From: Acidiferrobacterales bacterium
GTDB taxonomy: Bacteria > Pseudomonadota > Gammaproteobacteria > Acidiferrobacterales > Sulfurifustaceae
Assembly: GCA_015492195.1 (NCBI GenBank)
Contig: WGFP01000192.1
Coordinates: 1 to 6,393, forward strand
Direction: 5' to 3'
DNA length: 6,393 nucleotides
A program made the translations under genes and the position numbers. Position 1 is the stretch's first letter; every line of letters starts with the position of its first letter. Shown here in pieces: positions 1 through 6,393 of the stretch. The notes below the pieces were generated by a model. That model saw only the letters and a program-made list of their open reading frames with translations, did no database searches and had not been told where the DNA came from.

Positions 1-914
1 ATGCATAACCGGCCCGGCTCCGATTCTATCAACTGCCGCGCCAGATTCCTGCCAGCCGCCACGGCGTCGCCGGCAACAAAGTCCGATTTGATATCTGCTT
101 GATAACCCAACTTCGCCGCGGCACCGGCCGCCGCTTTCATGGCATCGCCCAGGGTGGCGATGATTTCCATGCGCACGTGCCGGAAACAGGCGTCATCGGG
201 ATCCGGCGTGGGCGGGGCATGTTTGACCGCCGCGCGCACGAAGTCCGGTATTTTCGTCACGGGAAATTTTTTGTCCAGTTCCTTCTCGGCAACGAGCGGC
301 CCGGAACCGATGACACGCGGATCATCGCCCGGCACGTCCGAGATCGCCAGGCACAAAACCTTGCGCGGCGAGAGCAACGCCGCCAGCCGCCCTCCTTTAA
401 GCCGGGACAAACGCTTGCGCAGCCGGTTGCAGGCGGCGATGTCGAAACCGGACGCCAGCAGCCAGCGATAAATCTCCCGAAGTTGCTCAAGACTGATACC
501 CGAAGGCAAGCGCTCAACCAGAGACGAGGCGCCGCCGGAAAGCAAAACCAGCACGTCGGCGGCTTCGGGAATCGCGGCGGCGAACCGCACGAGCCTTTCC
601 CCGGCCTCAAGGCTCGCTTCATCCGGCAGCGGGTGTCCCGCCTCCACCACCGGCCAGGGCATGGACTCGGCATGCCCGCGCTTGGTAACAACCAGCGCGT
701 CGCGGATACCGTCCCCCAGCGCCTGCCGCGCACCCTGGGCCATGGCGCAGGCGGCCTTGCCCAGGGCGATGATATACACGCCCGTGGCCGTGGGATGCGC
801 CAATAAATACTCGGCAACGCGCTCACGGCCGTTCACGGATGCGACGGCCGCCTGAAAAATTTCAAGCAATTTATGCCGAGGGTCGGAAGGCACAACCGTG
901 TTTTGCTTTACCAC
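1..914 (-). CDS. gckA: Glycerate 2-kinase (GckA/TtuD, MOFRL family), C-terminus outside window
   Basis: This family transfers phosphate from ATP to D-glycerate, giving 2-phosphoglycerate in the cytoplasm and returning glycerate from glyoxylate, serine or tartrate breakdown to glycolysis. The first 304 residues are visible. They show the N-terminal DUF4147 domain: ALGKAACAM near residue 50 with the conserved lysine, GHPLPDEAS near 93, the glycine-rich LSGGASSL near 125, RKRLSRLKGGRLA near 166 and SDVPGDDPRVIGSGPL near 192. Proteins of this family usually have about 420 residues, so the C-terminal MOFRL domain lies beyond the window. The start is uncertain. GTG at 914 is the most upstream candidate and lies 7 bases after the DUF389 stop; GTG at 893 (VPSDPRHKLL) is an alternative. 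Neither has a clear Shine-Dalgarno sequence, so translational coupling to the upstream gene is likely. Some databases call such proteins hydroxypyruvate reductase TtuD, which I consider a legacy name. The family call is firm and the exact substrate is inferred. Confidence 0.9.
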   Translation of the reverse strand, partial: MVKQNTVVPSDPRHKLLEIFQAAVASVNGRERVAEYLLAHPTATGVYIIALGKAACAMAQGARQALGDGIRDALVVTKRGHAESMPWPVVEAGHPLPDEASLEAGERLVRFAAAIPEAADVLVLLSGGASSLVERLPSGISLEQLREIYRWLLASGFDIAACNRLRKRLSRLKGGRLAALLSPRKVLCLAISDVPGDDPRVIGSGPLVAEKELDKKFPVTKIPDFVRAAVKHAPPTPDPDDACFRHVRMEIIATLGDAMKAAAGAAAKLGYQADIKSDFVAGDAVAAGRNLARQLIESEPGRLC

Positions 915-921
915 GCTGTCG

Positions 922-1899
922 CTATCGGCGGATGTAAATCGCGACCACCAGAATAAGAAGCGACACGAACCAGATCACGATGTATGTCGTCATGGATTGC
1001 CGGGCCTTCCGCTTCTCAAGCCAGGTGCGCGGGCGCACGCCCTTTATCAAAAACACCAGTTTGGCGGCCAGATTGACGCAGACAATATTCACGGCGAGCA
1101 ACAGGCCCGCGCCGGTTGCAAAACCGTACTGCCCGGATCCCAGCATCAGGCCCAGGGTCGCGCTCGGCGGTAACAGCGCCACCGCCACCATGACGCCGAC
1201 CAGGACACTGGGGAGGCCGATGGTGACTGAAAGCACCGCCGCCGCTCCGGAGGCCAGCGCCAGTGCAATGGAATCGAGACCCACGTCGGTGCGCGCCACC
1301 AGTTCCTGACTCGCCACGTTTACCGGCCACAACAAGCCAATAAGAATCGAAATTAAAATCGCCAGACCCAATCCCGCCAGATTGGTCGCGAGTGAACGCC
1401 ACATCAGAGAGGTGTCACCCAGGGCCGTGCCCAAGGCCAGCGCGAGGTTGGATCCAAGCAGGGGAGCGATGACCATCGCGCCGATGACTACGGCGACGTT
1501 GTCTTCAATCAAACCAATGGCGGCGACAATCGTGGAAAGAAACACGAGTACCAGAAAATTATTATCCAGGCGCGCCTTTTTCTCGATGCTGCTATAAAGT
1601 TCCTCACGCGAAGCCGTCACCGAACTTGCCTTGTCATTATCGGCGTCCTCCTTTTGGGGACGCGGCAAAGACGCCTCCACCGGGATCACGATAATGCGTG
1701 GATTGACCGTGCCGCTGAGAATACCCTGGAGCGCATCCAGCACCGTCTGCGTCTTCTCGGGCTTCACAAGAATATGAGCCGTTTGCCGCCCGTCTTTCCC
1801 GACGGGACCGAGCCAGCAGTCTTCGGCTTCTTGCTGCTTGGCGATGCCTATAATGGTGTCTGCATGCCCCTTGTCCGCGACAACCTCAATGATTTTCAT
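922..1899 (-). CDS. DUF389 family integral membrane protein, function unknown
   Basis: The product has 325 residues and two parts. Residues 1-75 form a soluble alpha/beta domain (KIIEVVADKGHADTI at the start, IIVIPVEA at 69-76), followed by a charged linker at about 78-112 rich in D, E and K. The rest holds about seven hydrophobic segments, near 115-133, 136-160, 170-191, 211-227, 231-253, 262-285 and 306-323. The hallmarks of DUF389 (TIGR00341-like) are GAMVIAPLLGS at 140-150 and GVMVAVALLPP at 235-245, an internally similar pair that suggests duplicated transmembrane units. The short charged tail ends in YIRR. No biochemical role is established for the family to my knowledge; the soluble N-terminal domain could be a ligand-sensing module, which is inference. 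The ATG lies 10 bases after the metZ stop, with only a weak GGTG upstream, so it is probably co-transcribed and coupled with metZ. The next gene follows after 7 bases. Confidence 0.93.
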   Translation of the reverse strand: MKIIEVVADKGHADTIIGIAKQQEAEDCWLGPVGKDGRQTAHILVKPEKTQTVLDALQGILSGTVNPRIIVIPVEASLPRPQKEDADNDKASSVTASREELYSSIEKKARLDNNFLVLVFLSTIVAAIGLIEDNVAVVIGAMVIAPLLGSNLALALGTALGDTSLMWRSLATNLAGLGLAILISILIGLLWPVNVASQELVARTDVGLDSIALALASGAAAVLSVTIGLPSVLVGVMVAVALLPPSATLGLMLGSGQYGFATGAGLLLAVNIVCVNLAAKLVFLIKGVRPRTWLEKRKARQSMTTYIVIWFVSLLILVVAIYIRR

Positions 1900-1909
1900 C
1901 GGTGCACCA

Positions 1910-3103
1910 TCACGCCGCAGCCCCCAGCCCGCGAGCCAGGTCTTTCTTTATATCTTCGACGTCCTCCAGCCCCACCGAGACGCGGACCAGGCCGTCGCCG
2001 ATGCCGGCCTCGGCGCGCTGCTCCGGCGTGAGCCGGCCATGGGTGGTGGTGGCCGGATGGGTGATGGTGGTTTTCGTGTCCCCGAGGTTCGCCGTGATCG
2101 AGATAAGCCGCGTGGCGTCGATCAGTTTCCAGGCCGCCTCTTTTCCACCGTCGAGGTCGAAGGCCACGATCCCGCCGAAGCCGGACTGCTGACGCTTGGC
2201 GAGCGCATGCTGTGGATGAGACGCAAGCCCGGGGTAATACACGCGCGTGACGCCCGGCTGGTTTTCAAGCCACTTGGCAAGCGCCAACGCATTCGTGCTA
2301 TGGGCCTGCATGCGCAAGTTAAGCGTTTCCAGTCCCTTCAGAAACACCCAGGCATTAAACGGGCTCATGGTGGGTCCCGCCGTGCGCAGAAAACCAAAGA
2401 CCTCCTTGCCCACGCGTTCCGCGTCACCCACCACCGCGCCGCCCACGCAGCGCCCCTGTCCGTCCAGGTACTTCGTCGCCGAGTGGATCACAATGTCGGT
2501 ACCAAGCTTGAACGGCTGCTGCAGTGCCGGCGTGCAGAAACAGTTGTCCACGACCAACAGGCATTCACGCGCATGGGCAAGCTCGGCGAGCCGCGCGATA
2601 TCGGCGGTCTCGGTGAGCGGATTGGACGGCGTCTCCAGAAACAACAGTTTTGTATTCGGCGTGATCGCCGCTTCCCAGGCCGCGTAGTCCGTCAACGGTA
2701 CAAACGTGGTTGCCACCCCGAAACGCGCCAGGTAATTTTGAAACAGCACCACGGTGGTGCCGAAGATGGCGCGCGAGGCGACGATGTGATCACCCGCTTT
2801 GAGCAACGCCATACAGGTTGCGAGGATCGCCGACATCCCCGAGGCGGTGGCGACGCATTTCTCACCGCCTTCGAGTGCCGCCAGGCGCTCCTCGAAAGTA
2901 CGCACCGTGGGGTTGGTGAAACGCGAGTAAATGTTGCCCGGCTTTTCGCCGGAGAAGCGCGCGGCCGCTTCGGCGGCGTTCTTAAAGACGTAGCTCGACG
3001 TGGGAAAGATGGGCTCGGATTGCTCGCCTTCGTTCGTGCGCACCTGGCCTACACGTACCGCCCGCGTGGCGAACGCCCAATCCTTATTTTTGTCGTGAGA
3101 CAT
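1910..3103 (-). CDS. metZ: O-succinylhomoserine sulfhydrylase MetZ
   Basis: MetZ is a cytoplasmic PLP enzyme that condenses O-succinylhomoserine with sulfide to give homocysteine directly, bypassing cystathionine. The 397-residue product is full length for the Cys/Met metabolism PLP family. Visible motifs are YSRFTNPT at 59-66 (cofactor phosphate contact from the neighbouring subunit), ATASGMSA at 85-92, ETPSNPL at 157-163, VDNCFCTPALQQP at 185-197 with Asp186 for the pyridine nitrogen, and SATKYLDGQGR at 208-218 with Lys211 as the Schiff-base lysine. LRTAGPTMSPFNAWVFLKGLETL and the NLGDTKTTITHPATTTHGRL stretch are typical of MetZ as I remember it from Pseudomonas. The residue before the FGTT turn is Ile-Phe rather than the Tyr of MetB, as in other MetZ. 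ATG at 3103 is preceded by AAGGAGG at a 5-base spacing. A SAM-II-type riboswitch and terminator precede it. O-acetylhomoserine as substrate is the main alternative and cannot be excluded from sequence alone. Confidence 0.96.
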   Translation of the reverse strand: MSHDKNKDWAFATRAVRVGQVRTNEGEQSEPIFPTSSYVFKNAAEAAARFSGEKPGNIYSRFTNPTVRTFEERLAALEGGEKCVATASGMSAILATCMALLKAGDHIVASRAIFGTTVVLFQNYLARFGVATTFVPLTDYAAWEAAITPNTKLLFLETPSNPLTETADIARLAELAHARECLLVVDNCFCTPALQQPFKLGTDIVIHSATKYLDGQGRCVGGAVVGDAERVGKEVFGFLRTAGPTMSPFNAWVFLKGLETLNLRMQAHSTNALALAKWLENQPGVTRVYYPGLASHPQHALAKRQQSGFGGIVAFDLDGGKEAAWKLIDATRLISITANLGDTKTTITHPATTTHGRLTPEQRAEAGIGDGLVRVSVGLEDVEDIKKDLARGLGAAA

Positions 3104-3104
3104 A

Positions 3105-3134
3105 CCCGCCTCCTTCTTGACAGTTAACGGCGGG
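3105..3134 (-). promoter_or_regulatory. Possible Shine-Dalgarno-sequestering hairpin in the metZ leader
   Basis: On the transcript, CCCGCC (3134-3129) is perfectly complementary to GGCGGG (3110-3105), giving a 6-bp all-GC stem that includes two bases of the metZ ribosome binding site and ends one base before the ATG. The loop is 18 bases. The same CCCGCC(G) can instead pair with CGGCGGG (3151-3145) inside the terminator region, so the two structures exclude each other. The complementarity is seen directly; a regulatory role is inference. Confidence 0.45.
3109..3115 (-). promoter_or_regulatory. Strong Shine-Dalgarno sequence of metZ
   Basis: AAGGAGG lies 5 bases before the metZ ATG and is the best ribosome binding site in the window, which fixes the start. 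Its last two G residues also belong to GGCGGG (3105-3110), which can pair with an upstream CCCGCC, so access to it may be structure-controlled. Confidence 0.85.
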
Positions 3135-3138
3135 CATT

Positions 3139-3167
3139 AAAAAACCCGCCGGGCAACCAAAGCGGGT
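3139..3167 (-). terminator. Intrinsic terminator in the metZ leader (riboswitch expression platform)
   Basis: ACCCGC (3167-3162) pairs perfectly with GCGGGT (3149-3144) across a 12-base loop, and the stem runs into a U tract; T residues fill 3144-3139, giving TTTTTT overlapping the stem end. It lies between the aptamer and the metZ ribosome binding site, where it would stop transcription before the coding region. The 5' arm overlaps a competing helix (3154-3183), which is the usual layout of a ligand-controlled attenuator. Confidence 0.72.
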
Positions 3168-3183
3168 AGTCTCGCTTTAGCTG
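3154..3183 (-). promoter_or_regulatory. Candidate antiterminator helix of the metZ leader
   Basis: CAGCTAAAGCG (3183-3173) can pair with CGCTTTGGTTG (3164-3154) over 11 consecutive base pairs, two of them G-U, around an 8-base loop. The 5' arm contains the AGCTAAA that forms the 3' strand of the aptamer pseudoknot. The 3' arm overlaps the first half of the terminator stem by three bases (3164-3162) and takes in most of its loop. Forming this helix would therefore disrupt both the SAM-bound aptamer and the terminator. The pairing is visible; the antiterminator role is inferred. Confidence 0.6.
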
Positions 3184-3226
3184 CATTTTTTACGCGCCCG
3201 CAAGCTGAATATTCAAATCGGCGCGA
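3173..3226 (-). promoter_or_regulatory. SAM-II-type riboswitch aptamer upstream of metZ
   Basis: On the minus strand the element opens with TCGCGCCGATTTGAA and closes with GGCGCGT, an A-rich stretch and ATGCAGCTAAAG. This matches, from memory, the SAM-II core known from alphaproteobacterial metA/metX leaders and a marine metX crystal construct (TCGCGCTGATTTAA ... GCGCGTGATAAATGTAGCTAAA). P1 is CGCGCC (3225-3220) with GGCGCG (3198-3193), six perfect pairs around a 21-base loop. The conserved GATTT (3219-3215) and AGCTAAA (3182-3176), which line the SAM pocket in known structures, are both kept. AGCT in the loop (3206-3203) can pair with AGCT at 3182-3179 as the pseudoknot helix. Location before a methionine-synthesis gene fits. 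Ligand binding should repress metZ. SAM-V shares this core and is the alternative class. Confidence 0.85.
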
Positions 3227-3237
3227 TGACTTCTTGT

Positions 3238-3266
3238 ACCCTATACCACGACCGTATGCCTGTCAA
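3238..3266 (-). promoter_or_regulatory. Candidate sigma-70 promoter of metZ
   Basis: A perfect TTGACA -35 (3266-3261) is followed by TATAGG (3245-3240) after 15 bases or TAGGGT (3243-3238) after 17 bases as the -10. Either would start transcription around 3230-3233, a few bases before the riboswitch P1 stem at 3226, as expected for a compact SAM-II leader. The -10 is imperfect, so this is a sequence-based prediction. Confidence 0.6.
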
Positions 3267-3268
3267 CG

Positions 3269-3297
3269 AAAAGACGCCCCCATGATGGCGCATTTTT
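3269..3297 (-). terminator. Probable intrinsic terminator after purF
   Basis: Eight bases after the purF stop, AAAATGCGCC pairs with GGCGTCTTTT as a 10-position stem with one G-U pair and one U-C mismatch around an 8-base loop, the 3' arm ending in TTTT. It would separate the folC-purF unit from metZ. It ends two bases before the -35 of the metZ promoter, so the two units are packed closely. The U run is short, so read-through is possible. Confidence 0.5.
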
Positions 3298-3304
3298 AAA
3301 AAAA

Positions 3305-4834
<1,530 letters not shown>

Positions 4835-4845
4835 GCAGGAAGGTT

Positions 4846-4851
4846 CTCCTC
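4846..4851 (-). promoter_or_regulatory. Shine-Dalgarno sequence of purF
   Basis: GAGGAG lies 11 bases before ATG 4834, a slightly long spacing. It supports the MCGIIGIL start over the upstream in-frame ATG at 4969, which would lie inside cvpA. Confidence 0.7.
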
Positions 4852-4866
4852 GCTTAAAAACCAAGT

Positions 4867-5361
4867 CTAGCCGTAGCGGATATGGCGGGCAACATCCTTC
4901 GGCAAATATTCCCCGACAAAGAGCGCGAATTTCTGGAAAAACGGGGCCAGCGCCGCCTCGCGCCACCATGGCCGCTGCGGAACCGACGTGATGCCGGCCA
5001 ACAAAAATACGATTACGACCACCACCATGCCGCGGGCAAGGCCGATCATACCGCCAAAAACAAGATTTGGAATTCTGAAAGCCCGTCTGGCTACGATCAT
5101 TTTATGAACGGTAAAAGTCACCACGGTTCCAACGATAAAAACGAGAACAAACAGTACGACGAAGGCCGCAACCAGACGCAATTCGGAGTTCGCGATCATG
5201 TCCGAAAACAGGCTCTCGATGCTGCCGGCAAACAACCAGGCAATGAGGCCGGACAGTATCCAGGTCACCAGCGACAGGACCTCGCGCACCATGCCCCGCA
5301 ACGCCCCGATCGCGGTAAATGCCAACATGACAAGGATAAGCAGAAAATCAAAACTATTCAT
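4867..5361 (-). CDS. cvpA: CvpA family inner-membrane protein
   Basis: CvpA is an inner-membrane protein named for colicin V production in E. coli; later work ties it to envelope stress and bile tolerance, and its molecular activity is unknown. The 164-residue product has four hydrophobic segments, near 4-21, 29-46, 62-85 and 105-124. The family signature RGMVREVLSLVTW stands at 22-34, and FGGMIGLARG at 102-111 matches the second signature. PWWREAALAPFF at 131-142 fits the C-terminal W-x-S-x-L-x-P region. I chose ATG 5361 because MNSFDFLLILVML aligns with known N-termini; ATG 5403 would add 14 residues without a family match. Neither start has a strong ribosome binding site. The usual Asp-Arg of the second signature (TDR-x-LG in the relatives I recall) is replaced by Asn99-Leu100. 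The 117 bases before it (5362-5478) show no convincing promoter or terminator. purF follows after 32 bases. Confidence 0.94.
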   Translation of the reverse strand: MNSFDFLLILVMLAFTAIGALRGMVREVLSLVTWILSGLIAWLFAGSIESLFSDMIANSELRLVAAFVVLFVLVFIVGTVVTFTVHKMIVARRAFRIPNLVFGGMIGLARGMVVVVIVFLLAGITSVPQRPWWREAALAPFFQKFALFVGEYLPKDVARHIRYG

Positions 5362-5478
5362 AAACCGGTAATCACAAACCGCATCAAAACGGCCACCAAC
5401 CATGCAAGGCCGTGATGTCGGAATTTATCTATGCAAGTCTAACAGGAGAACGGAGGTAATCGTACCGAATAAATGCCA

Positions 5479-6129
5479 TTACGGATACGCCAGCACCACG
5501 CCCTGCACGCCGATGTCCTTGCGTATCTGCGCCTGGGTCTTGCTGGCCAGAGACTTGTTGCGGAAGGGCCCGACGCGCAGGCGCAGCGCCTCGCCGCCGT
5601 TTAGAGTGATACGCTCCAAGCTGGCCAGGTGGCCGTATTTCTTCAGCTTATCGCGCAGGCGTTTCGCATTCTCGGAATTTGAGAACGTGCCGACCTGCAC
5701 CACCCAGCCCTCCTTAACCGTTTTGGCGCCCGTGGAGACCTTGAGGTTTTTCTTGGCATCCTGAGCGTTGTTTTTAGGTGCCGATTTTTTCACCAACCGG
5801 GGTTTGGTATCGCCGCTCTTTACCGGCACCCCGCCCAAAGCGGTATCGGACTTTTCTTTTTCTTTTTCCTTCTCCTTTGCCTGCTCCCCGCTCTTTGCCT
5901 GTTTCATGCCCGCCACCGGCGATACCATGACCTTGGTGTCGCTCGCCCCGGAGGGTTCTGAGGGTTCCGAGCGTTCCGGAATTTCGCTGATGCCCTTGAT
6001 TTCCGGCGGCGGTTCCCGCTCATCCAGAATCATGGGAACAAATATAACAGCGAGGGAAACGAGGATGATGGCGCCGACAATTCGGTGTTTGGGGTTGAAT
6101 TCCGCGTTGGCGTCGTCTTTCTGACTCAT
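5479..6129 (-). CDS. dedD: DedD-type SPOR-domain cell-division protein
   Basis: SPOR proteins bind denuded glycan strands at the division septum; DedD of E. coli is an inner-membrane member that helps constriction. The 216-residue product has a short cytoplasmic N-terminus (NPKHR at 12-16), one membrane anchor near 17-35 (IVGAIILVSLAVIFVPMIL) and a long, low-complexity periplasmic linker at 36-139 with SEPSEPSG and a Lys-Glu run at 85-93. The SPOR domain occupies about 140-215: GWVVQVGTFSN at 141-151, KLKKYG, then GGEALRLRVGPF in the third strand and the closing VQGVVLAYP. Position between folC and cvpA is the same as for dedD in E. coli and the SPOR gene in Pseudomonas. ATG 6129 overlaps the folC stop as ATGA, so the two are translationally coupled. 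Sequence identity to E. coli DedD outside the SPOR domain and anchor is low, so the name rests mainly on architecture and context. Confidence 0.9.
   Translation of the reverse strand: MSQKDDANAEFNPKHRIVGAIILVSLAVIFVPMILDEREPPPEIKGISEIPERSEPSEPSGASDTKVMVSPVAGMKQAKSGEQAKEKEKEKEKSDTALGGVPVKSGDTKPRLVKKSAPKNNAQDAKKNLKVSTGAKTVKEGWVVQVGTFSNSENAKRLRDKLKKYGHLASLERITLNGGEALRLRVGPFRNKSLASKTQAQIRKDIGVQGVVLAYP
5851..5874 (-). repeat. In-frame hexamer repeat (GAAAAA-type) within the SPOR gene
   Basis: Four tandem hexamers read GAGAAG, GAAAAA, GAAAAA, GAAAAG on the coding strand and encode alternating Glu-Lys pairs (residues 86-93) in the periplasmic linker. Unit length is a multiple of three, so changes in copy number would keep the frame. 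Confidence 0.75.
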
Positions 6130-6393
6130 GGAAGCAAATTTCTATTATGCAATGCTAGTATAGCACCGACGGTGTAAAAGGACCCAAAAACCACAATCCG
6201 GTCGTCGCCCTTGGCGTCGCGGGCGGCGGCTGCATAGGCACTGCCGACGTCGGGATATCCCGACACGTTTTCCGCCACACCCGCGTTGGCGAGTCCCGCG
6301 ACCAGCTCAGCGGCCGTCGCGCCCCGCGGGGCGTCGAGCGTGGCCGCATACCAAGCATCAACGACGTCTTGCATGATGCGAACTATCTCAACA
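6126..6393 (-). CDS. folC: FolC, folylpolyglutamate/dihydrofolate synthase, 3' end only
   Basis: FolC adds glutamate to dihydropteroate and to reduced folates using ATP in the cytoplasm. Only the last 88 residues are visible; the N-terminal ATPase domain lies beyond the right edge and the reading frame stays open to base 6392. The segment is the end of the C-terminal Mur-ligase-type domain. The family hallmark is DDRIVVFGSFYTVGAIL near the end, which corresponds to the conserved D-R-I-V-V-F-G-S-F-x-T-V of FolC, followed by a short tail ending NRNLLP. The stop overlaps the start of the SPOR gene by 4 bases. The first visible ATG (6374) is internal, not a start. Linkage with purF makes sense because purine synthesis consumes formyl-tetrahydrofolate, but this order is also simply ancestral in the group. 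Confidence 0.94.
   Translation of the reverse strand, partial: VEIVRIMQDVVDAWYAATLDAPRGATAAELVAGLANAGVAENVSGYPDVGSAYAAAARDAKGDDRIVVFGSFYTVGAILALHNRNLLP

Noticed and set aside
99..806. Plus-strand open frame of 235 codons and an overlapping minus-strand frame at 257-826
   Set aside because: Both lie over the glycerate kinase gene, whose own frame shows all family motifs in order; these frames show none.
2746..2760. Perfect 7-base inverted repeat GCACCAC/GTGGTGC inside metZ
   Set aside because: The one-base centre cannot form a hairpin loop, and the bases are explained by the conserved Gly-Thr-Thr-Val-Val codons; an operator inside the gene is possible but unsupported.
1838..3127. Long plus-strand open frame (429 codons) opposite metZ
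   Set aside because: It is antisense to an unmistakable metZ, rich in Arg, Gly and His as expected from the complement of GC-rich codons, and has no recognisable domain.
4882..5415. Plus-strand open frame of 177 codons opposite cvpA
   Set aside because: Antisense to a clear four-helix CvpA; the product is highly charged and low in hydrophobic residues, without known motifs.
5362..5478. Possible promoter in the gap between the SPOR gene and cvpA
   Set aside because: There are AT-rich bits such as CATAGATAAAT but no -35 at proper spacing; the evidence is too weak to list as a site.

Overview
The window looks like a chromosomal segment of a gammaproteobacterium of moderately high G+C. Two things support this: the gene order folC - dedD-type SPOR gene - cvpA - purF - metZ, which I recall from Pseudomonas and relatives, and the close resemblance of MetZ and PurF to gammaproteobacterial proteins. 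I cannot name the genus. All seven protein genes lie on the minus strand, so transcription runs from high to low coordinates. I see no insertion sequence, tRNA, rRNA, CRISPR array or phage gene.

Reading in the direction of transcription, the right part (6393 to 3305) holds the 3' end of folC (folylpolyglutamate/dihydrofolate synthase), a membrane-anchored SPOR-domain protein of DedD type overlapping folC by 4 bases (ATGA), cvpA, and purF, the first committed enzyme of purine synthesis. A hairpin followed by a short U run after the purF stop codon probably ends this transcription unit.

The 201-base gap between purF and metZ (3104-3304) is the most informative part. In the metZ direction it holds a candidate sigma-70 promoter with a perfect TTGACA -35, then a SAM-II-type riboswitch aptamer directly behind the expected transcription start. 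An intrinsic terminator overlaps a competing 11-bp antiterminator helix, and a strong Shine-Dalgarno sequence can itself be folded into a hairpin. The arrangement suggests that S-adenosylmethionine (SAM) shuts down metZ by premature termination, possibly backed up by ribosome-site occlusion.

The left part (3103 to 1) holds metZ (O-succinylhomoserine sulfhydrylase, direct sulfhydrylation route to homocysteine), a seven-helix DUF389 membrane protein 10 bases downstream, and the 5' two thirds of a glycerate 2-kinase gene 7 bases further on. The spacing implies one operon, so an uncharacterised membrane protein and a glycerate kinase may sit under the SAM riboswitch together with metZ. Nothing here looks like an entirely unknown system. 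The new angle is the riboswitch architecture and the genes it may control.
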